From NORP240 sp942492445 (lineage in GTDB: Bacteria > Pseudomonadota > Gammaproteobacteria > Pseudomonadales > Pseudohongiellaceae), in assembly GCA_942492445.1 (NCBI GenBank), contig CALOEW010000033.1:62001-126000 (forward strand): 64,000 bases of DNA, in the 5' to 3' direction. Positions within the stretch are counted from its first letter, which is position 1. The number at the start of each line of letters is the position of its first letter. Positions 51,849 to 61,529 of this stretch are shown here, in pieces. Both the position numbers and the translations under genes were made by a program. The notes beneath the pieces were generated by a model. It did no database searches. It had not been told where the DNA came from and was given only the letters and a program-made list of their open reading frames with translations.

Positions 51849-51884
51849 CCGGGACTTTGCTGCTGAGGTAAAATCCGCCCGCAA

Positions 51885-51910
51885 GAATCAGCTCCGCTCG
51901 GAGCTGATTC
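51885..51910 (+). terminator. Intraoperonic hairpin between pstS and pstC
   Basis: gaatcagctccg and cggagctgattc form a 12-nt palindrome, followed by gtttgt. Lying 37 bp after pstS, it probably attenuates transcription so that PstS is made in excess, or protects the pstS 3' end. Confidence 0.65.
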
Positions 51911-52022
51911 GTTTGTACCGGCCGGAAAATAGCAAGTTACAACAAGCGGGGCAGTTGATTTCAGGCGATTGGGGCCAGCGCCCGACGCCGACAGCCTCCC
52001 GTGGATGAGGCGACTACTGACG

Positions 52023-54365
52023 ATGAGTGAAACCAGCGACGGGCGGGATGCCAACAGGCAAACTGCCCCCCCCGGAACGCAGGATGCGGAACTGGAGAAG
52101 ATTCTGGCGCGACAGTCGTTCAGACGGCGCCTGCGCTACTTCAATGACCAGCTTGCCAGGGTCTCCATCGCCGCCGGGGGTGTCGGTGTCATCATTGCCA
52201 TCCTGCTGATCTTCGTGTACCTGCTTTTTGAAGTCATTCCTCTGTTTCAGCGTGCTGAAGTAAAGCATCTGGCGGAATACCGTCTGCAGGGTGCCGATGA
52301 TGCCGCGCTGCTGCATCTCGCCGTCGAGGAACAATCAGAAGTCGGGATGCGGCTGGATGAAAAAGGCGTGATCACCTTTTTCGGGGTGGCTGATGGCTCA
52401 CTGATTGAACGGCGACAATTGGCAGTGCCTGCCGGTGCATCGGTCACCGGGTTTGCACTGGCGTCAGAAGAAAGTGGTCTTTTTGCCCTGGGGTTCAGCA
52501 GCGGCACGGCGCTGATTGCACAGTACAGTTTCCAGACCCGCTTCCGCCAGGACGATACCAGGGAAATTGTCCCGGCCATCAACTACCCCTTCGGTGAAGA
52601 CCACTTTGTCCTTTTTGACAGCAGTCCGATCAGTCGGCTTGCCATCAGCGAAAGGTCGGATATCCTGCTGCTGGCGGCCGTGAATGCCGCCGGCAGTACC
52701 AATGTCATTCGCATCACTCAGCAGCGTAACCTGTTCTCGTCTTTTAATCTGGGAGGCGGGGCACCCGAATTCGAGGTTGAATCCCTGTCGCTGTCCATCA
52801 CTCTTGGCGACGTGAACCAGCTCTTTATCGATGGTAACCAGCGCTGGATGTATTTCATCACAGCAGGCGGCCGACTCAGCCTGGTGGACCTGCGGCCGGC
52901 ACTCAGGGGTCAGGCATCGAGTATTTCTCAAGTACTGGAACTGGTGGCGGAGGGGCAGCGGCCCACCAGGATTGCGTTGCTGCTGGGGGATATTTCCCTG
53001 CTCGTCGCCGACGATGCCGGCAACGTGTCGCAATGGTTGCTGATTCCCGAGAGTGAGGGGCAGACTTCCCTGCGACAGGTGCGAAAATTCGAAGTGGGAG
53101 AAAGCCCCGTTATCGCACTGTCACCGGAACAACGTCGTAAGAATTTTGTGGTCGCCGATGCTGACGGTCACGTCGGTCTGTACAACACAACGGCGCACCG
53201 GGAAGCCTACAATGCACCACTGTTTGACGAAGTGCCGGAGGCGCTGGCAATTTCTCCTCGAGGCGATACTCTCGTTGCAGAACTGGGCAACGGGCGGCTT
53301 TCGGTCTGGGATGTGCACAACGAACATCCCGAAGTCTCCTGGTCGGCTTTATGGACCAAAGTCTGGTACGAAAGCTACAGCGAGCCCGCCTATATCTGGC
53401 AATCGTCGGCTGCCAATAACGATTTCGAACCCAAGTACAGTCTGGTGCCGCTGGCATTCGGCACACTGAAAGCAGCGTTTTATGCCATGCTGTTGGCGAC
53501 ACCGCTGGCAATCTGCGGAGCGATATTCACGGGCTATTTCATGGTGCCCGTCATGCGCCAACAGGTTAAGCCCCTGATCGAACTGATGGCCGCGATGCCT
53601 ACCGTGGTACTGGGATTCCTCGCCGGGTTGTGGCTGGCACCCTTTGTGGAAAGCAACCTGCTGGGCGTGTTCAGTGTGCTGGTCGTCCTGCCGCTGGGAA
53701 TTCTGACCGCAAGTTTCGGCTGGGCACAGCTTCCAGATTCCATCCGCCACCGCATCCCCGATGGGTGGGAATCAGCCCTGCTGATGCCGGTAGTCGTGTT
53801 GCTGACTTATCTGAGTTTCAGCTTTTCCACCGCCATCGAAAATCTGTTTTTCGCCGGCGACATGCGTAGCTGGATTACCAACGATCTGGGCATCACCTAC
53901 GATCAGCGTAACGCCATGATCGTGGGACTGGCCATGGGATTTGCCGTAATTCCCACCATATTTTCTATCGCCGAAGATGCCGTATTCACTGTCCCCCGGC
54001 ACTTGAGCTATGGCTCACTGGCGCTTGGCGCGACTCCCTGGCAGACAATGTACCGGGTGGTGCTGCCCACAGCCAGCCCGGGGATTTTTTCCGGCGTGAT
54101 GATCGGATTCGGGCGGGCGGTTGGAGAAACCATGATCGTGTTGATGGCAACCGGCAACACACCCATCATGGATATCAACATCTTTGAGGGCATGCGCACT
54201 CTTGCCGCCAACATCGCGGTGGAGGTCCCGGAATCCGAAGTGGACAGTACGCACTACCGGATCCTTTTTCTGACTGCCCTGGTTCTGTTCTTATTTACCT
54301 TTGTATTCAACACCTTCGCTGAGATAGTCCGGCAGCGACTACGCAACAAGTACAGTACGATATGA
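52023..54365 (+). CDS. pstC: Phosphate ABC transporter permease PstC (long form)
   Basis: The ATG at 52023 (MSETSDGRD) is preferred to upstream starts that lack a ribosome binding site. The 780-residue product has one N-terminal helix (about 55-80), a large soluble, beta-rich insert (about 85-430, propeller-like 'VADADGHVGLYNTTAHREAYN'), and a typical permease domain with six helices from about 455. Its EAA loop reads 'YGSLALGATPWQTMYRVVLPTASPGIF'. E. coli PstC is about 320 residues; long forms with a periplasmic insert are known in other gammaproteobacteria. It forms the phosphate channel with PstA. Confidence 0.92.
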   Translation: MSETSDGRDANRQTAPPGTQDAELEKILARQSFRRRLRYFNDQLARVSIAAGGVGVIIAILLIFVYLLFEVIPLFQRAEVKHLAEYRLQGADDAALLHLAVEEQSEVGMRLDEKGVITFFGVADGSLIERRQLAVPAGASVTGFALASEESGLFALGFSSGTALIAQYSFQTRFRQDDTREIVPAINYPFGEDHFVLFDSSPISRLAISERSDILLLAAVNAAGSTNVIRITQQRNLFSSFNLGGGAPEFEVESLSLSITLGDVNQLFIDGNQRWMYFITAGGRLSLVDLRPALRGQASSISQVLELVAEGQRPTRIALLLGDISLLVADDAGNVSQWLLIPESEGQTSLRQVRKFEVGESPVIALSPEQRRKNFVVADADGHVGLYNTTAHREAYNAPLFDEVPEALAISPRGDTLVAELGNGRLSVWDVHNEHPEVSWSALWTKVWYESYSEPAYIWQSSAANNDFEPKYSLVPLAFGTLKAAFYAMLLATPLAICGAIFTGYFMVPVMRQQVKPLIELMAAMPTVVLGFLAGLWLAPFVESNLLGVFSVLVVLPLGILTASFGWAQLPDSIRHRIPDGWESALLMPVVVLLTYLSFSFSTAIENLFFAGDMRSWITNDLGITYDQRNAMIVGLAMGFAVIPTIFSIAEDAVFTVPRHLSYGSLALGATPWQTMYRVVLPTASPGIFSGVMIGFGRAVGETMIVLMATGNTPIMDINIFEGMRTLAANIAVEVPESEVDSTHYRILFLTALVLFLFTFVFNTFAEIVRQRLRNKYSTI

Positions 54366-56053
54366 AGCAACGCCTGCAACGCTGGATAAAATCCGGTTCT
54401 CCCTGGATCTGGTTTAATGCCGGAGCGGTGACCATCAGTCTGGTAATGGTCATCGGTCTGCTGCTGTTGCTGGCGGTCCGGGGGATGGTGCATTTCTGGC
54501 CCTCGGACGTGGTCCTGGCGTCCTACACCGTGCCTACAGCCGGTGGTGAACCCCAGACCGTCCGGATCATGGGCGAGATGGTTGAGAACGAGATAATTCC
54601 CGCCAGCCAGATAATCGCCTCGGGAATACCGGTGGCGGAGAATACGTCCGGATACGAGCGAACCCTGCTGAAACTGGGCAATCGCGACCTGACCGGTGCG
54701 GATTTTCGCTGGGTGCTCAACGATTTTATTCATGATGTCGGTTACCCGTCTCATGCGGTGGTCCTGGAGCGATTCGAATGGGGTAATTTTTACGGGTTTT
54801 TACGCGGAATTCTGCAGGATGGCGAGCCGGTGTCGAGCAGTGGCGACGTTGCTGACGACACGCTCTGGCAGGAGTTCAGGACGCGCCTGCAGCGGGCGCT
54901 GCAGCTGCATGAAGAGATTGTCGAGCTGGAAAATGACGGGATCGGCAGCATCAACTACCAGATGGAAAGGCTGCGCCTTGCTGAGCGGAGCCTGGAACTG
55001 GAGGACGAAGCCAGCCCGCAGGCGCTCACCGAACTGGCGCGACAGCGGGAGGAACTGGATAGCGAATACGCCATCCTACAGGCGCAACTGGTGCAACTTT
55101 ACAACCAGGTTAACCGGGATACGGTGGAATTCGAGACCGTCGACGGGCAACTGACGGAATTCAACATCGGCGACGTGGTTCGTGCCTACCGACCCAATGA
55201 CCTCGGAGTGGTCCAGAAGCTGGGAATTTATTCCGGAAAACTCTGGGAGTTTCTGTCGCAGGAGCCTCGTGAGGCCAATACCGAGGGGGGCATCTATCCG
55301 GCTATATTCGGTACCGTCATGATGGTTATGCTGATGTCGGTTTTCGTCACGCCTTTCGGGGTGGTTGCCGCGGTTTACCTGCGGGAATACGCCCGGCAGG
55401 GTATTCTTACCAGAACGATAAGGATCGCCGTCAACAACCTCGCCGGCGTACCCTCGATTGTGTACGGAGTTTTCGGTCTCGGCTTCTTTATTTATTTTGT
55501 AGGCGCCGAGATCGACCAGGCGTTCTACCCGGAAGCGTTACCCGCCCCGACGTTCGGCACGCCCGGTTTGTTATGGGCCTCACTGACACTGGCACTGCTG
55601 ACGGTGCCGGTGGTCATCGTGGCCACTGAGGAGGGCCTGGCAAGGATACCGCGGAGTGTGCGGGAGGGCAGCCTGGCACTGGGAGCAACCAAGTTTGAGA
55701 CACTCTGGCGTGTGGTGCTGCCCATGGCAAGCCCGGCGATGATGACGGGGCTGATCCTGGCGGTGGCCAGAGCAGCAGGGGAAGTCGCACCGTTGATGCT
55801 GGTGGGAGTCGTGAAGCTGGCCCCGTCATTACCGTTGGATGGCAATTATCCTTATCTGCATCTGGATCAGAAGTTCATGCACCTGGGCTTCCATATCTAC
55901 GACGTGGGATTTCAAAGTCCCAATGTCGAAGCAGCCCGGCCGCTGGTGTACGCCACCGCCCTGTTGCTGGTGATTGTTATTGCGATTTTGAACCTGAGCG
56001 CGGTATCGATTCGAAATCGATTGCGGGAACGATACAAGTCACTTGACATGTGA
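54362..56053 (+). CDS. pstA: Phosphate ABC transporter permease PstA (long form)
   Basis: A 563-residue protein that overlaps the pstC stop by 4 bp. An N-terminal helix (about 15-38) is followed by a soluble region with a long coiled-coil (about 165-250, 'LQLHEEIVELENDGIGSINYQMERLRLAERSLELEDEA'-like). Six membrane helices follow from about 310, with the EAA loop 'EGSLALGATKFETLWRVVLPMASPAMM'. It pairs with PstC; both carry matching extra periplasmic domains, so these probably contact one another or PstS. Confidence 0.93.
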   Translation: MKQRLQRWIKSGSPWIWFNAGAVTISLVMVIGLLLLLAVRGMVHFWPSDVVLASYTVPTAGGEPQTVRIMGEMVENEIIPASQIIASGIPVAENTSGYERTLLKLGNRDLTGADFRWVLNDFIHDVGYPSHAVVLERFEWGNFYGFLRGILQDGEPVSSSGDVADDTLWQEFRTRLQRALQLHEEIVELENDGIGSINYQMERLRLAERSLELEDEASPQALTELARQREELDSEYAILQAQLVQLYNQVNRDTVEFETVDGQLTEFNIGDVVRAYRPNDLGVVQKLGIYSGKLWEFLSQEPREANTEGGIYPAIFGTVMMVMLMSVFVTPFGVVAAVYLREYARQGILTRTIRIAVNNLAGVPSIVYGVFGLGFFIYFVGAEIDQAFYPEALPAPTFGTPGLLWASLTLALLTVPVVIVATEEGLARIPRSVREGSLALGATKFETLWRVVLPMASPAMMTGLILAVARAAGEVAPLMLVGVVKLAPSLPLDGNYPYLHLDQKFMHLGFHIYDVGFQSPNVEAARPLVYATALLLVIVIAILNLSAVSIRNRLRERYKSLDM

Positions 56054-56084
56054 GCGCAGAGAAATATCTGGACTAGGCTGAGGA

Positions 56085-56933
56085 ATGGGCGAATTTGCGA
56101 TGAATGGACAAATTGAATCCAAGACTGTGGATGTTTCACAGGCGGTGAAGAAAAGTACCGGAGAAAGGTTTGAGTCCCTTGAGGAATGTCTGGCGGTCAG
56201 AAATCTGGACCTGTTCTATGGTGACAAGCAGGCACTGAATGAAATCAATCTGTCCATTCCACGAAAGCGGGTTACTGCGTTTATCGGACCCAGTGGTTGC
56301 GGCAAGTCGACATTGCTGCGGTGTTTCAACCGTATGAATGATCTGGTGGATGGCTGCGTCATCAAAGGCGGGATCGAATTGGACGGTATGGACATTTACC
56401 AGAAATCGGTCGATGTGGCGGACCTGCGGCGAAGGGTAGGGATGGTTTTTCAGAAACCGAATCCGTTTCCCAAGTCTATCTACGAAAATGTCGCCTATGG
56501 GCTGCGTATTCAAGGGGTCAACAAGCGTAGAGTTCTTGACGAAGTGGTAGAAAAATCACTGCGCGCCGCGGCACTCTGGGAGGAGGTTCGGGACCGGCTC
56601 CACGACAGTGCGCTGGGGCTTTCCGGCGGACAACAGCAAAGGCTGGTGATTGCCAGAACTGTCGCAGTGGAGCCGGAAGTGTTGTTGCTGGACGAACCCG
56701 CATCGGCACTGGACCCTATCTCAACACTGAAAATCGAAGAGCTGATCAATCAGTTAAAAACCAATTACACTATCGTCATCGTAACCCACAACATGCAGCA
56801 GGCGGCCAGGGTGTCTGACTTCACGGCGTTCATGTACCTTGGCAACATGGTCGAATTTGACAAAACAGATAATATTTTTACCAATCCTGCCGAAAAGCAA
56901 ACTGAGGACTACATAACAGGTCGATATGGATAA
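56085..56933 (+). CDS. pstB: Phosphate ABC transporter ATPase PstB
   Basis: A 282-residue ABC ATPase. Walker A is GPSGCGKST, the signature is 'LSGGQQQRLVIAR', Walker B is 'EVLLLDEPASALD' and the switch His is in 'VTHNMQQAARVSD'. The first 35 residues precede the conserved core (AVRNLDLFYGDKQAL); an internal ATG at 56100 could be the real start. It powers phosphate import and, with PhoU, signals to PhoR. Confidence 0.96.
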   Translation: MGEFAMNGQIESKTVDVSQAVKKSTGERFESLEECLAVRNLDLFYGDKQALNEINLSIPRKRVTAFIGPSGCGKSTLLRCFNRMNDLVDGCVIKGGIELDGMDIYQKSVDVADLRRRVGMVFQKPNPFPKSIYENVAYGLRIQGVNKRRVLDEVVEKSLRAAALWEEVRDRLHDSALGLSGGQQQRLVIARTVAVEPEVLLLDEPASALDPISTLKIEELINQLKTNYTIVIVTHNMQQAARVSDFTAFMYLGNMVEFDKTDNIFTNPAEKQTEDYITGRYG

Positions 56934-56974
56934 ACTGTGTAATATATGGCCTGGAAAGCGGTCCTATTAACTTG

Positions 56975-57023
56975 GAAACATCCGAACAGGGTCCGCAGTG
57001 CCGCGACCCTGTTCGGATGTTTC
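56975..57023. promoter_or_regulatory. Perfect 19-bp hairpin between pstB and phoU
   Basis: 56975-56993 (gaaacatccgaacagggtc) and 57005-57023 are exact reverse complements around an 11-nt loop. There is no following T-run, so it is more likely an mRNA processing or stability element, or a two-way attenuator, than a plain terminator. Confidence 0.7.
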
Positions 57024-57078
57024 ATCGTATCAGTAACGACCGGCAGCCTTACAGCCTGCCGGTCAGGAAATATTCTCT

Positions 57079-57777
57079 ATGATCCAGGAAGTGGAAAACC
57101 ATAGTCATCATATCTCGCGTCAGTTCAATATTGAACTGGAAGACGTGAAGACCCGCATGCTCGAGATGGGCGGTAGCGTGGAAAGGCAGTTACATGACGC
57201 CATTGCTTCGCTCACCAATCTCGACAGTGAGCTGGCCCAACGCGTCCGGGACCAGGACAGTCAGATCGATTCTCTGGAAGTTTCCATTGACTCGCAATGC
57301 AGCCGGATCCTGGCACTTCGACAACCTGCGGCAAGTGACCTGAGGTTGATTCTGGCCATCATCAAGACAATCCGCGACCTGGAGCGGATTGGTGACGAGT
57401 CAAGCAAGATCGCCAAAATGGCTATCCAGCTCAGCCAGGACGGCGACCTGCCCAGGGGCATCGGTGAGATTCAGCACATTGGTGAGCAGGTATGCCACAT
57501 GGTTCACAATGCACTGGACGCCTTTGCCCGCTACGACACCATTTCAGCGGTTGCGGTAACCGACGAGGACGAGGATGTGGATGAGCAGTACAGTACTGCT
57601 ATCCGGGTCATGGTTGACTGGATGCAGGAAGAGCCCGCCAAGATTGATCGATTCCTCAACCTGATCTGGGCCTTACGGGCCCTGGAGCGAATCGGCGACC
57701 ACGCCAAGAATATTTCCGAGCACATCCTGTACGTGGTGCGTGGCACCGACGTCAGGCATGGGGGACTTTCCAGATAA
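57079..57777 (+). CDS. phoU: Phosphate signalling protein PhoU
   Basis: A 232-residue protein made of two three-helix bundles. The paired metal-binding motifs are seen as 'IKTIRDLERIGDESSKIAKM' and 'IWALRALERIGDHAKNISEHILY'. It links PstB activity to PhoR and represses the Pho regulon in high phosphate. It is last in the pst operon, 145 bp after pstB, beyond a strong hairpin. Confidence 0.96.
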   Translation: MIQEVENHSHHISRQFNIELEDVKTRMLEMGGSVERQLHDAIASLTNLDSELAQRVRDQDSQIDSLEVSIDSQCSRILALRQPAASDLRLILAIIKTIRDLERIGDESSKIAKMAIQLSQDGDLPRGIGEIQHIGEQVCHMVHNALDAFARYDTISAVAVTDEDEDVDEQYSTAIRVMVDWMQEEPAKIDRFLNLIWALRALERIGDHAKNISEHILYVVRGTDVRHGGLSR

Positions 57778-57814
57778 ACCCCCAGGCTCACTGACCCGGC
57801 TCATCCCTGCCGGC

Positions 57815-58445
57815 CGCGTCGCTCGAAGCCACGACTAACTAACAGGCCTCCAACGGATGGGAACTAAATCGCACTCTTACTGATTAGTCACAATCAGTGA
57901 AGTTTTGTTGTAACCCGGAGGCCGCACCGCCCCAGGGGGATCTGATCCTCCGCAACTTGCACCCCTCCGGGATTCCCTCCCTCACTCGGTCGCAAGCCCT
58001 GGAATACGGTCTTGCCCGGACGATGCTGCGTTTTTATCGCTCCGTCCTCAGACTCCACTGGACCGGTGATCAGTGCCAGAATTCAAAGCTTGTGGAAACC
58101 GGTAGGGCTATAACTGAAGATGGTACCATTGAAACTTCCGGGCCTCATTCAGAACCTGGATGCACAATTCGAGGTCACCTATCCTGTTCAACCCGTCAAC
58201 CCGTCAACCCGTCCAATCCGTCAACCCGTCAACCCTCCAATCCATCAGAACGAATAAGCACGCTAATCCCGCACTCTATCAACGCGTGGCCGGCAGGCAC
58301 CGGTTCCGTGAAACCCGCCAGTGGTGGCTGAAGGAGGAGAAATCCTACCGGTAACCCGGAAAATCTTCATCCACAGGTCTCTTGTGTACAGAGAAGCCCT
58401 GTCTTTTTTCAGCAAGATAGGTACTTCTTTACCAATGTGGGACAA
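57815..58445. repeat. Copy B of the long dispersed intergenic repeat
   Basis: The gap between phoU and the porin (841 bp) shares blocks with 5590-6090: tctgatcctccgcaac (57941-57956), the gagcttgtggaaacc-like block and accattgaaacttcc (58125-58139). It also shares a 3' block with 62490-62645 (atcttcatccacaggtctct and caatgtgggacaacaatgcc). 58185-58252 holds a short tandem array of ccgtcaac units. No coding frame is conserved between copies. Confidence 0.7.
58185..58252. repeat. Octamer tandem array (ccgtcaac-type)
   Basis: Six or seven imperfect copies of ccgtcaac or ccgtccaat sit inside repeat copy B and are absent from copies A and C. Slippage is the likely origin. Confidence 0.75.
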
Positions 58446-58521
58446 CAATGCCGGTCGCGCAAAAGTCTGAAGGCAGGCTTCAGCCAGTCAACTGTGTCAG
58501 TTAAGTTACCCGAGTGTCATA

Positions 58522-58539
58522 TTGTCATGAAACTGTAAT
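58522..58539 (+). promoter_or_regulatory. Pho box upstream of the porin
   Basis: ttgtcatgaaactgtaat is a good PhoB site. A further tgtcat lies 8 bp upstream (58515-58520) and a ctgcaat downstream, suggesting tandem binding. It sits about 80 bp before the porin start. Confidence 0.75.
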
Positions 58540-58618
58540 ATTTCTGCAATAGAGTGCCCGGTACTAACCAGAGGGAACCAATACCCGATAGAAGTCACGT
58601 TTGTCCGGAGAAAACCCC

Positions 58619-60055
58619 ATGAACCTGAACAAGGGAGCCACCAGGCTACAACAGCTCATTCTTGCCGCGGTACTGTCACAATCAACTGTCGGCACTCAGG
58701 CTGCAGACCGGGAGTTGTTGGATATTCTGCTGGAAAACGGGGCGATAACCCAGGAACAACACGACGGATTGCTGCAACGGGAAACCCTGACCAGTGAGGA
58801 TATCCTGGAGCCTGCCGCTGCCATCGAAGAGCAACCGGAATTCAGGGAAGCAGTGGCGGCTGAGGTCTCCCGCCAGATTAATGATCAGCTTCCGGTCCGA
58901 GCCACTCATGGCAACAATGGATTCCGCCTGGAAACACGGGATGGAAACTTCCGGACCGAACTGCAGTGGCGGGCGCAGATGCGGTACACAGATCCGTACC
59001 GGTCCGACCCGCGGCAACTTTCCGATTTTGCCAGTAATGAACAATCTAACTTTGAGGCCCGCCGATTGCGGATGAAAATTGGTGGCCACGGATTTCAACC
59101 CTGGATCCAGTACTATTTTGAGGTGGATCTGATGCCATCCCGTGATGTGGACGACCCCAGTGAGGCTTCCAGTGCCAGAGTGATCGACTGGCGCATCGAT
59201 CTGGCCAAATGGGACTGGGGTGGCATTCGTATCGGTCAGTGGAAAGTGGACCTGAACAGAGAGCGCGTGGATTCTTCCGGGCGGCAACAGTTCGTGGAGC
59301 GTTCCATCGCCAACCGTGTATTTACCATCGATCGTCAGATCGGTGTGCAACTGCGCGGGCATCTATTCCAGGATACGGCAGCTGACATGCGCTACTACGC
59401 AGGTGTCTTCAACGGCGAAGGCCGCGGCGTAAACAATGCCGACGACAACCTGATGTACATGGCGCGGATTCAATGGAATTTTCTGGGTCGTGACCTGTCC
59501 TGGCGACAGACAGACGTGGAATTTACCGAACTGCCAACCGGAAGCCTGGCCATTGCAGGTATGACTCACACCGGCAGTTGTACACGCTGGTCTTCCTCCG
59601 GTTGCGGCAGCCTGGACGGATTCACATCACCCGCCAAAGCGGCCTCAGACCAGTACGACATCCGCCAGGTGGTGCAGGAATTTGCTTTTAAGTATCGCGG
59701 TTTTTCCGCTCAGCAGGAGCTGCACCGGAAACAAATACATGACCGTCTGAGCGGAACCCGCAGTGAACTGACCGGAGGCTATCTCCAGGCCGGCTATTTT
59801 TTCCATAATCTGTTTCCAGCAATACCGGCCCCGCTCGAACTCGCCGCCCGCTATGCCTATGTGGATGAACCCAATGCGGTCATTCGGGGTTTCGAGAACG
59901 AACGCCGCGAATTCACCCTGGGCGCCAACTGGTTCTTTGCCGGTCACAACAGCAAGCTGACACTCGACTATTCCCACCTGACCCTGGACGACGCATACCA
60001 GGGCCAGGACGAGGGTGACAATCGGTTGCGTTTTCAATTGGATGTCTCGTTCTAG
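58619..60055 (+). CDS. Phosphate-selective porin (OprO/OprP-like)
   Basis: The ATG at 58619 follows ggag; the upstream GTG/TTG frame is ignored. The 478-residue product has a signal peptide (1-28), an N-terminal periplasmic stretch with a short coiled region ('LLDILLENGAITQEQHDGLLQ', typical of OprO/P), and then a barrel of about 16 strands ending in the aromatic 'RFQLDVSF'. 'FEARRLRMKIGGHGFQPWIQYYFEVDL' is characteristic. It lets phosphate or polyphosphate cross the outer membrane. The Pho box and position beside pst and phoBR fit. Confidence 0.88.
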   Translation: MNLNKGATRLQQLILAAVLSQSTVGTQAADRELLDILLENGAITQEQHDGLLQRETLTSEDILEPAAAIEEQPEFREAVAAEVSRQINDQLPVRATHGNNGFRLETRDGNFRTELQWRAQMRYTDPYRSDPRQLSDFASNEQSNFEARRLRMKIGGHGFQPWIQYYFEVDLMPSRDVDDPSEASSARVIDWRIDLAKWDWGGIRIGQWKVDLNRERVDSSGRQQFVERSIANRVFTIDRQIGVQLRGHLFQDTAADMRYYAGVFNGEGRGVNNADDNLMYMARIQWNFLGRDLSWRQTDVEFTELPTGSLAIAGMTHTGSCTRWSSSGCGSLDGFTSPAKAASDQYDIRQVVQEFAFKYRGFSAQQELHRKQIHDRLSGTRSELTGGYLQAGYFFHNLFPAIPAPLELAARYAYVDEPNAVIRGFENERREFTLGANWFFAGHNSKLTLDYSHLTLDDAYQGQDEGDNRLRFQLDVSF

Positions 60056-60080
60056 GGCCTGTTCATACTAATCTGATTAT

Positions 60081-60115
60081 CGCTGCAGGGGGCCATTTTT
60101 GCCTCCAGCGTTTTT
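60081..60115 (+). terminator. Terminator of the porin gene
   Basis: cgctgcagg and cctccagcg pair with one mismatch around a 12-nt loop and are followed by ttttt. It lies 26 bp past the porin stop and also between convergent genes. Confidence 0.7.
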
Positions 60116-60139
60116 GGAATGCGCTTATTTGGAGGTTTC

Positions 60140-61429
60140 TTAGGTGTTGCTGAAGCGGCAGGTAAAACAGCTGCCATTGCCGGGGCTGCTTTCAACGTGC
60201 AAGGTGGCGCCGTGGCGTGCCAGGATGTGTTTGACTATGGCCAGTCCAAGACCGGTGCCACCCGTAGAGCTGGAACGGCTGACGTCCACCCGGTAAAAAC
60301 GCTCAGTCAGGCGTGGTATATGCTGGGCGGCAATTCCGATTCCATTGTCTTTGACCGCTACCTCTATGCCGGTGTCAGTACGCGTTCCACGAAGTACGAT
60401 TCTGCCACCAGCGGGTGTGTACTTGGCAGCGTTGATCGACAGGTTGGAGATGGCACTGTAAAGTTCGCCTCGATCTCCGGTCAGCATGATCTCTTCGTCA
60501 CACTCAACTGTGATAGAGTGATCCTTATCTTCAAAAATATTCAGGGTGTCACCCCGGATCTCATTCAGCAGGGAATGAACATTGACCGGCTTCTGGCCAA
60601 TTGAAATCGCCCTGGTTTCGAGCCTGGAAAGGATCAGCAGGTCACGCAGGATGTTTTCCATCCGCTGCGATTGCTGGTGCATTTGTTCCACAGCCTTTTT
60701 CCATTTTGGCTCCAGGAACTGGCTGTTGTCCAGCAGGGTTTCCAGGTAGCCGCTGATGACAGTAATAGGAGTTCTGAGCTCATGGGAAACGTTTCCCACA
60801 AAGTCCTTGCGCATCATTTCAAGCTTCTGAACCTGGGTCACGTCACGCACGATAACCAGTTTTTCGTTTTCACCGAACAGGGTGATGTTGACTTCAAGGA
60901 TGAGGTTATTGTTGACCGGTGAGTTAATTATGAGAGGGTCGGTGTATTCCCGTTGGGAGAAAAATTGAGTGAATCGAGGGTCGCGAATCAGGTTGCTGGC
61001 GTTTTGTCCGCGGTCATTGGGGAAGTGGATCCCGAGCAGGGCTTCTGCCTTGATGTTCCACCATTCCAGTGCATTTTTATAGTCAATGAGTATGAGGCCG
61101 ATATCGAGCGCCGCTACCGATTTCTGCGCCCTGGCAAGAGTGTGCTGAAGTTCTTCCTGGGCCTTGATACTGTCCCGGTGCAGGCGGTACACATTGTCGA
61201 ACAGCAGCCCCCAATAACCAATTCCGTCCGGAGGAGGCGCCTGAGAACCCTCTTTCAGTTTCTGCAGCCAGTGGTCGAGTTTGCGCAGCTGCATGAGGCA
61301 GAACCCCAGGTAGATCAGTGCTGCAAAAAACAGGAACAGGGGAATGTTGCCGAATAGGAAGCCGAGCAGGCCTCCTGCCAGCAGCACCAGCAGAATGCGG
61401 TTGATTTCCAGTCGCCAGTCTTGAGCCAA
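60140..61429 (-). CDS. phoR: Phosphate regulon sensor kinase PhoR
   Basis: A 429-residue kinase with two N-terminal membrane helices (about 10-45), a basic linker, a PAS domain (about 95-200) and the H-box DFVGNVSHELRTPITV (His216). The N-box 'NLSINAAKYTPAGG' and G-boxes 'VKDNGIGIA' and 'GGTGLGLAIVKH' follow. It lacks a large periplasmic sensor, as expected for PhoR, which reads PstSCAB-PhoU status. It is 100 bp downstream of phoB on the same strand. Confidence 0.95.
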   Translation of the reverse strand: MAQDWRLEINRILLVLLAGGLLGFLFGNIPLFLFFAALIYLGFCLMQLRKLDHWLQKLKEGSQAPPPDGIGYWGLLFDNVYRLHRDSIKAQEELQHTLARAQKSVAALDIGLILIDYKNALEWWNIKAEALLGIHFPNDRGQNASNLIRDPRFTQFFSQREYTDPLIINSPVNNNLILEVNITLFGENEKLVIVRDVTQVQKLEMMRKDFVGNVSHELRTPITVISGYLETLLDNSQFLEPKWKKAVEQMHQQSQRMENILRDLLILSRLETRAISIGQKPVNVHSLLNEIRGDTLNIFEDKDHSITVECDEEIMLTGDRGELYSAISNLSINAAKYTPAGGRIVLRGTRTDTGIEVAVKDNGIGIAAQHIPRLTERFYRVDVSRSSSTGGTGLGLAIVKHILARHGATLHVESSPGNGSCFTCRFSNT

Positions 61430-61529
61430 GATTCAGACCTTAATGGGTAAATTTTGCGGCACTATAGCCAATACCCGGGATGAAATAAACGGTGAATCAC
61501 CGGTAATCCGACATCTGATGGGTCTGCAG

